34,223 nt of DNA from Bacteroidales bacterium (lineage in GTDB: Bacteria > Bacteroidota > Bacteroidia > Bacteroidales > UBA3663): NCBI GenBank assembly GCA_017561935.1, contig JAFZBE010000021.1:1-34223 (forward strand), given 5' to 3'. This document shows positions 17,353 through 27,264 of this stretch, piece after piece. Numbering within the stretch: position 1 is the first letter of the stretch; every line of letters starts with the position of its first letter. The notes beneath the pieces were generated by a model. The model did no database searches and had not been told where the DNA came from. It saw nothing but the letters and a program-made list of their open reading frames with translations. The translations under genes and the position numbers were made by a program.

Positions 17353-20328
17353 ATGAGAACGAAGTTCAACTTCCGATTCCTCGTGGCTATGGTCGCAGGA
17401 ATCTTCATGTCGGTCAGTGTATTTGCCCAGGATCTTCCGGTCACTGGTACAATCATTGACGACTTTGGAGAGCCTGTCCTTGGTGCGAACGTTGTTGTCA
17501 AAGGTACTACCAATGGCGCAACGACCGACCTCGACGGCAACTTTTCTTTCCGTGCACCCAAGGGCAGCACGATTGTAATCTCCTTCATCGGTTATAAGCC
17601 TCAGGAGGTAGTTTTCGACGGCTCTCCTCTCAACATTACTTTGCAGGAGGATTCCGAACTCCTCGAAGATGTGGTAGTCATCGGTTACGGTGTCGCTCGC
17701 AAGAATGACTTGACGGGTTCGGTTACCGCAATGAAACCCGATGAGAAGAACCGTGGTGTAGTAACCAACGCCCAGGACATGCTCCAGGGTAAGATCGCTG
17801 GTGTGAACGTTACCCCAGGTTCTGGTGCTCCTGGTACAGGTGCCACCATCCGTGTGCGTGGCGGTTCATCACTCAACGCATCCAACGACCCACTTATCGT
17901 GATCGATGGTATGGCAATGGATAACCAGGGCGTCAAGGGTCTGTCGAACGGACTCTCTATGGTTAACCCTGCCGACATTGAGACCTTCACCGTGCTGAAG
18001 GACGCTTCGGCCACCGCCATTTACGGTAGCCGTGGTTCGAACGGTGTCATCATCATTACCACCAAGAAAGGTTCAAGTGGAAAGCCGAAGGTTACATACA
18101 ATGGTAATGTAAGCCTTAGCACCGCTGCCAATCGTGTCGATGTGATGACAGCTGACGAGTATCGCAACTTCATCAACAGCTATTATGGCCCCAATTCCGA
18201 AGCTGCCGCCCTCATGGGTAATGCTTCCACCGATTGGCAGGACGAGATTTACCAGAACGCCATCAGCCATGACCACAACGTGACAGTGACTGGCAGCCTC
18301 AAGAATCTTCCCTACCGTTTCTCGGCAGGCTATACCGATCAGGAAGGTATCTTGAAGACCTCGGCATTCAAGCGTACTACAGCCAGCTTGAACCTCAATC
18401 CCAAGTTCTTCGACAACCACCTCACCGTGACCGCCAATGCCAAGTTCATGTATGCCAATACGAACTATGCCAACACAGCAGCAGTGGGCGAGGCTGGTCG
18501 CTTTGACCCAACGCAACCTGTGACAGCTCCCGGCTTCGATAACTTCGGCGGCTACTTCACCTGGACCGACAACGGTGCAGCCTTGAACGATCCTGCTTAT
18601 CCTTTGACCAAGAACAGGAATTCGGCCTCCAACCCTGTTGCCCTTCTCAACGAGAAGGACGATGTGGCCCATTCCCGCTCATGGCAGGGCAGTTTGGAGC
18701 TTGACTATAAGATTCATGGCTTTGAGGATCTTCGCCTCCACATGAATTTCGCTGGCGACTATGGCAATGGCCAGCAGCATACCACATACGCCCAGTGGGG
18801 CCAGTCGAACTTCTACTATGGCAACGATGGCTATTCGGCAGAAGAGAAGTTTAACCTCACCTACTCGGCTTATGCACAGTATATGAAGGACTTCAACGAG
18901 GCCAATCACTTCGACCTCATGGTCGGCTACGAGTGGAGCCACATGAAGTACTGGGGCAGCAGCGCATACGCTGACACCCGCACTGGTGGCAATTACTCCA
19001 AGAGCCAGGGCCGCTGGTTGCAGGAGTCATACCTCGTATCGTTCTTCGGTCGTATGAACTACAGCATCCTCGACCGTTACCTCCTCACCGTGACTGTCCG
19101 TGACGACGGTTCTTCACGCTTCAAGGACCACTGGTCGCTGTTCCCATCGGTAGCCGTTGGTTGGAAGATCAAGGATGAAGCCTTCCTCCGCGATGTTGAT
19201 TGGCTGTCAGAAGCCAAGGTTCGTCTGGGCTGGGGTAAGACCGGTCAGCAGGATGGCATCGGCAACTACAACTATTTCGCTTCATATCACGTAAACGCCG
19301 ATAACCGTGACGGACGTTATCCTATCTTGGGTGTAAACGACGCGGGTCTCCTTTATCGCCCGAACGCATATAATGAGAACCTGAAGTGGGAGACCACCAC
19401 AACGACCAATGTCGGTATCGACCTCGGATTCCTCCGCGATCGTTTCACTTTCACAGCCGACTGGTATTATCGTGAGACTACCGACCTGATCAACACCGCT
19501 ACGGTCAGCGCAGGTACTAACTTCCGCAACCAGGTGACCTCGAATATTGGTTCAATGGAGAATACAGGTATTGAGCTCGCTGCTACCATCCGTCCTATCC
19601 AGACCAAGGATTGGCAGTGGGAGATCACCACGAACTTCACCTACAACAAGAACGAGATTACCGAGTTAACGGGCGAAAGTGCCGTTGTTAAGACCGGTGG
19701 CATCTCAGCAGGTACCGGTAATACCGTACAGGCACATTCTCCAGGTCATCCGAAGAGCAGCTTCTACGTATATCAGCAGGTTTATGATTCCAATGGCATG
19801 CCGCTCGAAGGTGTCTATGTGGATCGCAATGCCGATGGTCAAATCAACGATTCAGACCTCTATTTCTATAAGAGCCCTGATGCTCCGTTCTCTGCTGGCT
19901 TGAGCTCTCGTCTCAGCTACAGGAACTGGGACTTCGGTTTCTCGCTCCGTGCAAATTTCGACAACTACGTCTTCAACGATACCGAGGCTGGCAAGATGAA
20001 TATTGACAAGCGTTACGACAGCTCGTTCTCTTACCTTCAGAACGGTACCCTCAAGGGTGTTGAGCGCAATTGGAAGACCTACGATCATGCAATCTCCGAC
20101 TACTGGGTTGAGAATGCAAGCTTCCTCAAGTGCGACAACGTCACCTTGGGCTACAGCTTCAACAAGCTCTTCGGCACCAAGATCACCGGTCGTGTAAACG
20201 CTTCTGCTACCAACGTCTTTACCATCACCAATTACGAAGGTGTCGATCCTGAAGTCTTTGGTGGCATCGACAACAACATGTACCCACGTCCATTTACCGT
20301 GCAGCTGGGTCTCCAACTTAACTTCTAA
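17353..20328 (+). CDS. susC: SusC-like TonB-dependent outer-membrane transporter
   Basis: The product is 991 residues. The signal peptide (about 1-25, 'GIFMSVSVFAQ') is followed by a carboxypeptidase-regulatory-like beta domain (about 28-105, 'GTIIDDFGEPVLGANVVVKG'). Next is the TonB-box/plug start 'EDVVVIGYGVARKNDLTGSV', then the plug with 'ATIRVRGGSSLNASNDPLIV' and 'LKDASATAIYGSRGSNGVII', and a 22-strand-type barrel ending 'FTVQLGLQLNF' with the terminal Phe. SusC imports malto-oligosaccharides across the outer membrane using TonB energy and forms a pedal-bin complex with SusD. The length is normal for SusC proteins (about 990-1000). susD follows after 15 bases. It is preceded by candidate promoters at 17189-17239. 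Confidence 0.97.
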   Translation: MRTKFNFRFLVAMVAGIFMSVSVFAQDLPVTGTIIDDFGEPVLGANVVVKGTTNGATTDLDGNFSFRAPKGSTIVISFIGYKPQEVVFDGSPLNITLQEDSELLEDVVVIGYGVARKNDLTGSVTAMKPDEKNRGVVTNAQDMLQGKIAGVNVTPGSGAPGTGATIRVRGGSSLNASNDPLIVIDGMAMDNQGVKGLSNGLSMVNPADIETFTVLKDASATAIYGSRGSNGVIIITTKKGSSGKPKVTYNGNVSLSTAANRVDVMTADEYRNFINSYYGPNSEAAALMGNASTDWQDEIYQNAISHDHNVTVTGSLKNLPYRFSAGYTDQEGILKTSAFKRTTASLNLNPKFFDNHLTVTANAKFMYANTNYANTAAVGEAGRFDPTQPVTAPGFDNFGGYFTWTDNGAALNDPAYPLTKNRNSASNPVALLNEKDDVAHSRSWQGSLELDYKIHGFEDLRLHMNFAGDYGNGQQHTTYAQWGQSNFYYGNDGYSAEEKFNLTYSAYAQYMKDFNEANHFDLMVGYEWSHMKYWGSSAYADTRTGGNYSKSQGRWLQESYLVSFFGRMNYSILDRYLLTVTVRDDGSSRFKDHWSLFPSVAVGWKIKDEAFLRDVDWLSEAKVRLGWGKTGQQDGIGNYNYFASYHVNADNRDGRYPILGVNDAGLLYRPNAYNENLKWETTTTTNVGIDLGFLRDRFTFTADWYYRETTDLINTATVSAGTNFRNQVTSNIGSMENTGIELAATIRPIQTKDWQWEITTNFTYNKNEITELTGESAVVKTGGISAGTGNTVQAHSPGHPKSSFYVYQQVYDSNGMPLEGVYVDRNADGQINDSDLYFYKSPDAPFSAGLSSRLSYRNWDFGFSLRANFDNYVFNDTEAGKMNIDKRYDSSFSYLQNGTLKGVERNWKTYDHAISDYWVENASFLKCDNVTLGYSFNKLFGTKITGRVNASATNVFTITNYEGVDPEVFGGIDNNMYPRPFTVQLGLQLNF

Positions 20329-20343
20329 TTTCGTATTACCACT

Positions 20344-21936
20344 ATGAAGAAATATATTCTTTCACTTGCTTCACTTGCATTGTTGATGGGTATGAGTTCT
20401 TGCGTCAGCGATTTGGATGTTACTCCAAAGGACCCAAGTACGACTATGGTGCCCGATGAGGCTGCCCTCTTTGCAAAGTGTTATGCCAACATTGGCCTGG
20501 CTGGCAACACCGGTGCCAATGGCGACTGTGATATCGATGGCCTTGATGGCGGTACCACAGGTTATGTGCGTCAGCTCTGGAACGCTCAGGAGCTTCCTAC
20601 CGATGAGGCTATCTGCGCTTGGGGCGACCCCGGTATTCCGGCCTTCAACTACAATCAGTATGATGCATCCCACCCGATGCTTCGTGGTTTCTACTATCGT
20701 CTCTATACAGGCATTGCTTTCTGCAACCACTATCTGAGTGTCTGCGGCGATGTCGATGCCACACGTGCAGCTGAGGTTCGTTTCATTCGTGCCCTCAACT
20801 ACTATTATCTGATGGACCTCTTCGGAAATGTACCTTTCACACTCGAGATTTCTGCCGAAAGTCCACAGCAGATGCCACGTGCTGAGCTCTTCACCTGGAT
20901 CGAGAACGAACTAAAGGAGATCCTTCCCAGCATGATGGCTCCTCGTGCCGTTTCCAGCAAAGACAGCGGCTATGGACGTGTTGACCAGGATGCAGCCAAC
21001 CTGCTCCTTGCACGTATGTATCTGAATGCCGAGGTTTATACCGGCAATGCCCGTTGGGCCGATGCTCAGAGCTACGCCGAGACTGTTGTCAATGGTCCTC
21101 ACAAGCTCAACACCACAGGTCTCAATGGCTGGAGCCCTTACCAGATGCTCTTCATGGGCGACAATGGTGAGACAAGCGCCGCTACCGAGGCAATCTTCCC
21201 TGTCCTGCAGGATGGTACCACTACTACATCTTGGGGTACATCGCTCTTCCTCATGGCTTCTACCTGGAAGTCGGACATGAATATCAACTCCGACTATGGT
21301 ACCACCGAATTCTGGGCCGGCAACCGTGCACGTCGTCAGCTTATTGACAAGTTCTTCCCCAATGCTGACGCTCCCAATGTTACCTACGAGGATATGGTCG
21401 CTGCTGCAGGCGATGACCGTGCGATCTTCTTTGGCGTCGATCGTGAACTCTCTGTTTCCACACCTACCGAATACACCAGCGGCTTTGCTGTTGCCAAGTT
21501 CCGCAACACCTACGCTTCGGGCGGTGCTCCTCATAACACCCAGTTCATCGATATGGACTTCTTCCTGATGCGTTCTGCCGAGGCTTATCTTATCTCTGCC
21601 GAGGCTGATGCTCGCCAGAATGGTGGAACCACCTCTGCTACTGGCACAGCACGTGTCAACGCACTTCGCGAGCGTGCCAACGCTTCGACTCAAACCCAGT
21701 ACTCGCTCAACCAGATCCTCGACGAGCGTTCACGTGAGCTCTATTATGAGGGATTCCGTCGTTCCGACCTTATCCGTTACGGCTACTTCGGAGGCGGCAA
21801 CAGCGGCCAGTACCTTTGGGAATGGAAGGGCGGCAGCCAGACCGGCGTCAGCCTTCCTGCCTATCTCAACGTCTTCGCTATTCCTGATGAGGACATGAAT
21901 GCCAATCCGAACCTCACTCAGAATACAGGTTATTAA
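20344..21936 (+). CDS. susD: SusD-like surface starch-binding lipoprotein
   Basis: The product is 530 residues. The lipoprotein signal peptide ends 'GMSSC' with lipidated C20, followed by VSDLDVTPKD, with acidic residues near the lipid as in surface-exposed lipoproteins. The SusD/RagB fold shows the N-terminal 'LDVTPKDPST', the TPR-like helices 'AAEVRFIRALNYYYLMDLFG' and the C-terminal signature 'VFAIPDEDMNANPNLTQNTGY'. SusD caps the SusC barrel and holds helical amylose. It sits 15 bases after susC and 21 bases before the susE-like gene, so they are translated from one mRNA. Confidence 0.97.
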   Translation: MKKYILSLASLALLMGMSSCVSDLDVTPKDPSTTMVPDEAALFAKCYANIGLAGNTGANGDCDIDGLDGGTTGYVRQLWNAQELPTDEAICAWGDPGIPAFNYNQYDASHPMLRGFYYRLYTGIAFCNHYLSVCGDVDATRAAEVRFIRALNYYYLMDLFGNVPFTLEISAESPQQMPRAELFTWIENELKEILPSMMAPRAVSSKDSGYGRVDQDAANLLLARMYLNAEVYTGNARWADAQSYAETVVNGPHKLNTTGLNGWSPYQMLFMGDNGETSAATEAIFPVLQDGTTTTSWGTSLFLMASTWKSDMNINSDYGTTEFWAGNRARRQLIDKFFPNADAPNVTYEDMVAAAGDDRAIFFGVDRELSVSTPTEYTSGFAVAKFRNTYASGGAPHNTQFIDMDFFLMRSAEAYLISAEADARQNGGTTSATGTARVNALRERANASTQTQYSLNQILDERSRELYYEGFRRSDLIRYGYFGGGNSGQYLWEWKGGSQTGVSLPAYLNVFAIPDEDMNANPNLTQNTGY

Positions 21937-21957
21937 TTCAACACGATTTGAACAGAT

Positions 21958-23175
21958 ATGAAAAAGATATTTTCATTCGCGATGATGCTCGTGGCTGGTA
22001 GCCTGGCATTCATCTCATGCGACAAGGACGATGAATCGAACCCGATTCTGGTGTCTCCGGCCGAAGGTTCATTCATTGTCAACACTCCGGTGTACGGATC
22101 TTCGCAGATCGACCTCAAGACCTCCAATGCAGTTGCTATGAGCTGGTCACAGCCACAGTTTACCAATCCTAGCGCTCCTGTCATTGCCAACTACCAGGTT
22201 CAGGTTTCCTCTACTGGTAGCTTTACCAAAGCCTTCGACGAACTTGCCGAAGACAATACGGGTGCCGACTACTTCCCGCTTGAAGAGGTTTATACTTCTT
22301 GCACTGCCGAGATTTCGGCTACGGCTATCGACAAGGCACTTGAGATGCTCAATGGCTGGGATGCCTCCAGCCCTGCATTCACCGACGGTGCTACCGTCTA
22401 TGCACGTGTCCTCGCATTCGTTCAGAACGCTTCGTTCGAAAAGTTGGCTGCCGTGGCTTCCAATGTCGTTAACTTCAATGTCCTTCCTTACTACATCGAG
22501 CTCAAGGCTGCCGATCCCGACATCTGGTATCTCATCGGTGGCGACATTGGCGATGGCAAGTGGACCTCTGATATGCCGACCAGCAGCTATCCTATGCACA
22601 CTGTGGCCGATTACGAGTACGATGCTAAGACGGGTACCGGACTTATCACCTGGACGGGTTACCTCGCTGGCAATGGCTTCAAGCTGAAGCACACGCTCGA
22701 CTCTTGGGATGAGCAGTGGGGCCAGGGCGACAGCTTCGGTTCGTTCGTGAAGAACGATGGCGGTTCGGGCAACATCACCGTGCCTGAAGCTGGCTACTAT
22801 ACCATTACGCTCAACACCGAGAAGGACGAGCTCACCATTGAGAAGTACGAGGGCGAAGCTCGAGTTTTCACAGGCATGTGCATCGCCGGACACTTCAACG
22901 AATGGGGCGACACCGAGATGAAGCCTGTACATACCTATGATGGCGCCATCAACCACGACTGGTATGCTACTGTAACTATCGGCGACGGCCAGGCCATCAA
23001 GGTTAAGGAGCCCGGTTCGTGGGACTACAACTCCGGTGGAGATGTCCTCGAGACCGCCGATGGCAGTTTCTATGGCTATGGTACCAATAATGGTGCAGAT
23101 ATCTATCTCACCCCAGGCAATTATCTTGTGATCTACAACGATATTACACGTTTCTATCGTTTCGTTCTCCAGTAA
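21958..23175 (+). CDS. susE: SusE-like surface starch-binding lipoprotein
   Basis: The product is 405 residues. The lipoprotein signal peptide ends 'LAFISC' (lipidated C21), followed by DKDDES, a strong surface-export signal of the K-D/E type. An N-terminal SusE domain of fibronectin-like character (about 30-180, 'ILVSPAEGSFIVN') is followed by two starch-binding modules, about 190-295 ('WYLIGGDIGDGKW') and about 303-405 ('VFTGMCIAGHFNEWGD'). Aromatic Trp/Tyr pairs recur in each and would stack on glucose rings. Such proteins hold starch at the cell surface and tune the size of imported oligosaccharides. It lies in the susCDEF operon. Its symbol rests on order and domain layout. Confidence 0.9.
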   Translation: MKKIFSFAMMLVAGSLAFISCDKDDESNPILVSPAEGSFIVNTPVYGSSQIDLKTSNAVAMSWSQPQFTNPSAPVIANYQVQVSSTGSFTKAFDELAEDNTGADYFPLEEVYTSCTAEISATAIDKALEMLNGWDASSPAFTDGATVYARVLAFVQNASFEKLAAVASNVVNFNVLPYYIELKAADPDIWYLIGGDIGDGKWTSDMPTSSYPMHTVADYEYDAKTGTGLITWTGYLAGNGFKLKHTLDSWDEQWGQGDSFGSFVKNDGGSGNITVPEAGYYTITLNTEKDELTIEKYEGEARVFTGMCIAGHFNEWGDTEMKPVHTYDGAINHDWYATVTIGDGQAIKVKEPGSWDYNSGGDVLETADGSFYGYGTNNGADIYLTPGNYLVIYNDITRFYRFVLQ

Positions 23176-23183
23176 TCAACCTA

Positions 23184-23221
23184 AGTCCTTTCCTGCTTCA
23201 GCAATGGGGCAGGAAGGAACT
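23184..23221 (+). other. Intercistronic hairpin between the susE-like and susF-like genes
   Basis: A 13-position stem (23184-23196 with 23209-23221, containing two G-T wobble-type positions) encloses a 12-base loop. No T tail follows, so it is not a standard terminator; RNA stabilisation or processing is plausible. Confidence 0.55.
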
Positions 23222-23238
23222 GAAAATCCAACAAAGCA

Positions 23239-25170
23239 ATGAATAAGAAATTTTTATATGCCGTGGTTCTTGGTGCAGCAGCATTCGCTGCATGTACCGA
23301 TGACTACAAGGACTGGAGTGAACCAAAGAGCGTTCCACAAGAGTCCCCTGTATCCTTTGGCGATGGCAGTGTGTCAAGTGTCGGCACCATCGATTTCCGC
23401 ACACTTGAGGCTGAGATGGTTAAGGTCTGCAACATCAATGCCCCCACAGCTTCTGTTGAAGGTTATGCGCCCCAGTATAAGATTACACTATCTACGGCCG
23501 ACAACATCCTCGATGCTGCCACCTACGACATCACTACCGACGGTTTTATGTCGGCTGATGCCCTGCAGCGCTATCTCGAGGACTCTTACGGCAAGCGTCC
23601 CGAGGAGCGTGAGCTCCTGGGTGTCCTCTCTGTATGGCAGACCAGTTCTGCTGCAAGTATTCGCATGAACGATTCCCAGCCATTTGCCATCAAGGCCATT
23701 CCTGAGGCTCCCGAAATCGAGGAGGTTTATTATCTCACCGGCAACTTCAATGGTTGGAACAACTCCAATACCGACTATGCGTTGACCAACGGTGGTGGTG
23801 ATGTCTATGAGAATCCTGTCTTCACCGTGACCTTCAATGCTCCTGCCGACCTTACCGAGGACCTTCAGTTCAAGGTTACCCCGGCTTCCGGCCTTGGTGG
23901 TGACTGGAGCAAGTGTCTTGGCAACGATGAGGACAATCCTGGCAAGTTCAAATATAATAACGAGGGTGGCAACTTCGTGGTTCCTTACGATCCTGATGCG
24001 CTCTTCTATCGTGTTACCTTCGATATGATGAACATGACCTGGAATGCTGCTGCTCTGTCGTTCAACGAGTACATCTACGAGATTGGTAACGAATCGGGCT
24101 GGAGCACACCACATGCCCTCCGCAGTCCTGCAAGCGATGGCTTATACAAGGGCTACTACTATCTCGATGGCCAGTTCAAGTTCAAGCCCAACGAGAACGA
24201 CTGGGATGGCGACTGGGAGTATCTCGGCGACAACCGCATCGGTCAGGGTAGCGACAACTGCCCGGATCCGGGTGCCGGATTCTATGAGATCAATGTTGAC
24301 CTCACCTCGATGACCTACAACCTCGTGACCATCAACCAGATTGGTCTTATCGGCGACTTCAACTCTTGGGGCGGCGATGTCGATCTCACCTATAACACTG
24401 CTACCGGTGCTTGGGAGGTCAAGGGCGTAGAGCTCCCGAAGGGCGGTGTCAAGTTCCGTGTAAACGGTGACTGGGCAATCAACTTTGGCGGTGACTTGAA
24501 TGGTCTGACCCAGGATGGCCCGAACATCAGTGTCAGTGCCGGCACCTACGACATCAGCCTGATCCTTTCTACTGAGGGCAACCACAAGGCTGTCTTCACC
24601 GAGACTTCAGGTGCTGGTGAGCAGTTCAGCGACTTTATCTACTATGCAGGCAGTGCCAATGGTTGGGATGCCAATGCAAGCCCAATGGCTCACGAAGGCG
24701 CAGGCGTTTATCGCGGCTGGTACTACGTGCTTCCCGATGATGGCGAAACGACCTGGGGCTTCAAGTTCGTCGATGGCTCCTGGTATGGCGATGCCGGCGA
24801 CGGCAAGCTTTCTACCGAGGGTGGAAACATCAATATCGCCGAAGGCTTCTACATGCTCGTAGCCGATATGGCCAACCTCACCTACGAGGCTACTCCCGCT
24901 ACGATCGGTCTGATTGGCGATGCTACCCGCAATGGTTGGGATGGCGATACCGAGATGACCTTCGATACCACGCTGGGTTGCTGGACCTACACTGGCGAGC
25001 TCGCTACAGGTAAGTTCAAGTTCCGCGCCAATGGCGATTGGACCTTCAACTGGGGTGGTGACCTCACCAACCTCACTTACAACGGCGGCGACATCGCAAT
25101 CGAGGCAGGTACTTACACGATTAAGTTCTGGCCAAATTGCGAAGGCAAGGCTTACGCTACTGTTGAGTAA
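23239..25170 (+). CDS. susF: SusF-like surface starch-binding lipoprotein with five modules
   Basis: The product is 643 residues. The lipoprotein signal peptide ends 'AAFAAC' (lipidated C19), followed by TDDYKDW, acidic as in surface-exposed lipoproteins. After an N-terminal SusE/F domain come five tandem starch-binding-like modules, starting near 163 ('YYLTGNFNGWNN'), 278 ('YEIGNESGWST'), 366 ('IGLIGDFNSWGGD'), 466 ('YYAGSANGWDAN') and 554 ('IGLIGDATRNGWDGD'). Modules 3 and 5 closely resemble each other ('KFR.NGDW..N.GGDL..LT' in both), which points to internal duplication. The SusF of Bacteroides thetaiotaomicron is shorter (about 485 residues, three modules), so this one has two extra. It binds starch and is not an enzyme: no catalytic motif is seen. 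Confidence 0.9.
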   Translation: MNKKFLYAVVLGAAAFAACTDDYKDWSEPKSVPQESPVSFGDGSVSSVGTIDFRTLEAEMVKVCNINAPTASVEGYAPQYKITLSTADNILDAATYDITTDGFMSADALQRYLEDSYGKRPEERELLGVLSVWQTSSAASIRMNDSQPFAIKAIPEAPEIEEVYYLTGNFNGWNNSNTDYALTNGGGDVYENPVFTVTFNAPADLTEDLQFKVTPASGLGGDWSKCLGNDEDNPGKFKYNNEGGNFVVPYDPDALFYRVTFDMMNMTWNAAALSFNEYIYEIGNESGWSTPHALRSPASDGLYKGYYYLDGQFKFKPNENDWDGDWEYLGDNRIGQGSDNCPDPGAGFYEINVDLTSMTYNLVTINQIGLIGDFNSWGGDVDLTYNTATGAWEVKGVELPKGGVKFRVNGDWAINFGGDLNGLTQDGPNISVSAGTYDISLILSTEGNHKAVFTETSGAGEQFSDFIYYAGSANGWDANASPMAHEGAGVYRGWYYVLPDDGETTWGFKFVDGSWYGDAGDGKLSTEGGNINIAEGFYMLVADMANLTYEATPATIGLIGDATRNGWDGDTEMTFDTTLGCWTYTGELATGKFKFRANGDWTFNWGGDLTNLTYNGGDIAIEAGTYTIKFWPNCEGKAYATVE

Positions 25171-25186
25171 AGGATAGTATTTTCTT

Positions 25187-25230
25187 GAGGAGCAAGTTGC
25201 AAGCTTTTGACTTGCCTTGCTCCTCATTTT
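25187..25230 (+). terminator. Attenuating terminator-like hairpin between susF-like and amylase genes
   Basis: GAGGAGCAAG (25187-25196) pairs perfectly with CTTGCTCCTC (25216-25225), with a second inner GCAAG/CTTGC stem. It is followed by ATTTTTAT. The T run is modest and the next gene starts 20 bases later, so it probably acts as a partial terminator that lowers amylase expression relative to the binding proteins. Confidence 0.65.
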
Positions 25231-25249
25231 TATCTCAAACTAATCGACA

Positions 25250-27256
25250 ATGAAGAATTTCTTAACTTCCTTTCTGATGCTTGCAGCAATGTCTGCTACT
25301 ATTGCAGATGCCCAGGGTTGGCCCGCCAACTACGAGGGTGTGATGCTGCAGGGCTTCTACTGGGATTCTTTTTCTGCGACCAAGTGGAGCAAACTCGAAT
25401 CCCAGGCCGATGAAATATCCAACTATTTCTCTCTCATCTGGGTTCCGCAGTCTGCCTATACCGGAAGCAGTACATCCATGGGCTATGATCCCTTGTACTA
25501 TTTCCAGCAGAAATCCTCCTTTGGCACCGAGGAACAGCTCCGTTCCATGATCAATACTTACAAGGAGAAGGGTACGGGTATCATTGCCGATGTGGTGGTC
25601 AATCATCGTAAGAATGTTTCCAACTGGGTGGATTTCCCTGCCGAGACCTACAAGGGTGTGACCTATCAGATGCAAAGCACCGACATCGTTCGCAACGATG
25701 ATGGCGGACAGACATTGAGCTGGGCCACCAGTAACGGTTACAGCCTCTCGTCCAACAACGACGAGGGCGAGGGTTGGGACGGCATGCGCGACCTCGACCA
25801 CAAGTCGGAGAATGTGCAGACTTGTGTCAAGGCTTACACCAAATATCTTATCGAAGACCTCGGCTACACCGGCTTCCGTTACGATATGGTGAAGGGCTTC
25901 AATGCTTCACGCGTGGGTATGTATAATGTCTATTCCGGCACCAAATTCTCCGTAGGCGAGTATTGGGATGGCAATTCGTCCAATGTCAAGAAATGGATCG
26001 ACGGCACCAAAGTCGATGGTGTGCCACAGTCCGCTGCGTTCGACTTCGCATTCCGTTACACCTGTCGCGATGCTGTCAACAACAACAACTGGTCAAACCT
26101 CAAGAATACCTCGGGTATCAGTGACGAGAACTATCGCCAGTATTCTGTCACCTTCGTCGAGAATCACGACACCGAGTACCGTTCGGCCACTGCTTCCCAG
26201 GATCCCATCCGAAAGGATACGGTTGCTCTCAATGCTTGGATGCTGGCCATGCCGGGCACCCCATGTGTGTTCCTGAAGCATTGGACCGACTGCAAGGAGG
26301 AGATCAAGAACATGATCGAGGTGCGCCGTCTGGTTGGCATCAACAACCAGAGCACCTACACCGAGTGGTTGGGCGGTACGGCTTACGTGGGACGCACCGT
26401 GACGGGCACCAAGGGCACGTTGCGTGTACTTTGTGGCAACTACACCTATAATGTGTCAAACACTTATCAGGAGGTTCTTGCTGGCAAAAACTACAAATAC
26501 TATGTGCTGAAGACCATCGAGGCTCCCTGGATCGGCAAGGGTTCGGGTGTCTATAGCGTTGGCGAGTCTGTTGACGTGCCCCTGCTTGCCATCTCCCAGG
26601 ATGCCAATGCCAAGCTGGTCTATACCACCGATGGTTCGGAGCCTACTGCCTCTTCTCCATCTTTGGAGAGTGGCTCGGAGCTCTCCTTCGCTGTCACCAC
26701 CACATTAAAGGTGGGCCTTTTGAGCAATGGTGTAGTGAGCAATGTGCAGAGCCGCACCTATATCTTCAAGGAGGTCGAGGTGATTGATTCTCATCCAGCC
26801 ACCATGCATGTCTGCAACCAGTCCGGTTCGCTCAATCCGCTCTATATCTATATTTGGGCTGGTCCCGACAACGAGCAGCTCAACGGCGGTTGGCCAGGCG
26901 CTCAGGCCAAGGAGACTGTCGAAGAGGGTGGTTTGACATGGTATGTCCAGACCTTTGCCATCCCCAACACGGGTGACTACGCCATCAATTTCGTATTCAC
27001 CAATGCTGCGGGCAATCAGCAGTCAGAAGATGTCACGGGTATGACACAGGATGCCTATTACATTATCAACAGCACCAAGAACGGTTCCAAGTTTACGGTA
27101 AGCGATGTCACTTCGCAGTATGCTGGTCTCCGTGCCATCACCGAGGACAATGCTGCCGCCGACGATGCAATCTATGACCTGCAGGGTCGTCGTGTCACCG
27201 AGATGAAGGCTGGTCAGCTTTACATCCGTGGCGGTCGCAAGATTATGTTCAAATAA
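25250..27256 (+). CDS. Secreted multidomain GH13 alpha-amylase with starch-binding module and T9SS-like tail
   Basis: The product is 668 residues. A cleavable signal peptide (about 1-21, 'MLAAMSATIADA') is followed by a GH13 barrel (about 24-335) with 'IIADVVVNHR', nucleophile D212 in 'GFRYDMVKG', acid/base E237 in 'SVGEYWDG' and D307 in 'FVENHDTE'. After the C-domain comes a chitobiase-C-terminal/Fn3-like module (about 427-507, 'VYTTDGSEPTASSPS'). A CBM26-like starch-binding module follows (about 514-620, 'PLYIYIWAGPDNEQLNGGWPG'). The tail 'AIYDLQGRRVTEMKAGQLYI' plus 'RGGRKIMFK' resembles Prevotella type IX-secretion C-terminal signals. It would be an extracellular or surface starch-cleaving enzyme, filling the role of SusG. 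It follows the susF-like gene across a leaky hairpin. Confidence 0.92.
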   Translation: MKNFLTSFLMLAAMSATIADAQGWPANYEGVMLQGFYWDSFSATKWSKLESQADEISNYFSLIWVPQSAYTGSSTSMGYDPLYYFQQKSSFGTEEQLRSMINTYKEKGTGIIADVVVNHRKNVSNWVDFPAETYKGVTYQMQSTDIVRNDDGGQTLSWATSNGYSLSSNNDEGEGWDGMRDLDHKSENVQTCVKAYTKYLIEDLGYTGFRYDMVKGFNASRVGMYNVYSGTKFSVGEYWDGNSSNVKKWIDGTKVDGVPQSAAFDFAFRYTCRDAVNNNNWSNLKNTSGISDENYRQYSVTFVENHDTEYRSATASQDPIRKDTVALNAWMLAMPGTPCVFLKHWTDCKEEIKNMIEVRRLVGINNQSTYTEWLGGTAYVGRTVTGTKGTLRVLCGNYTYNVSNTYQEVLAGKNYKYYVLKTIEAPWIGKGSGVYSVGESVDVPLLAISQDANAKLVYTTDGSEPTASSPSLESGSELSFAVTTTLKVGLLSNGVVSNVQSRTYIFKEVEVIDSHPATMHVCNQSGSLNPLYIYIWAGPDNEQLNGGWPGAQAKETVEEGGLTWYVQTFAIPNTGDYAINFVFTNAAGNQQSEDVTGMTQDAYYIINSTKNGSKFTVSDVTSQYAGLRAITEDNAAADDAIYDLQGRRVTEMKAGQLYIRGGRKIMFK

Positions 27257-27264
27257 ATATATAA

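Noticed and set aside
20911..22956. Long minus-strand open frames (260 and 269 codons) opposite susD and susE
   Set aside because: Both lie wholly inside well-identified plus-strand genes and have no family motif or start signal; high G+C at third positions keeps the opposite frame open.
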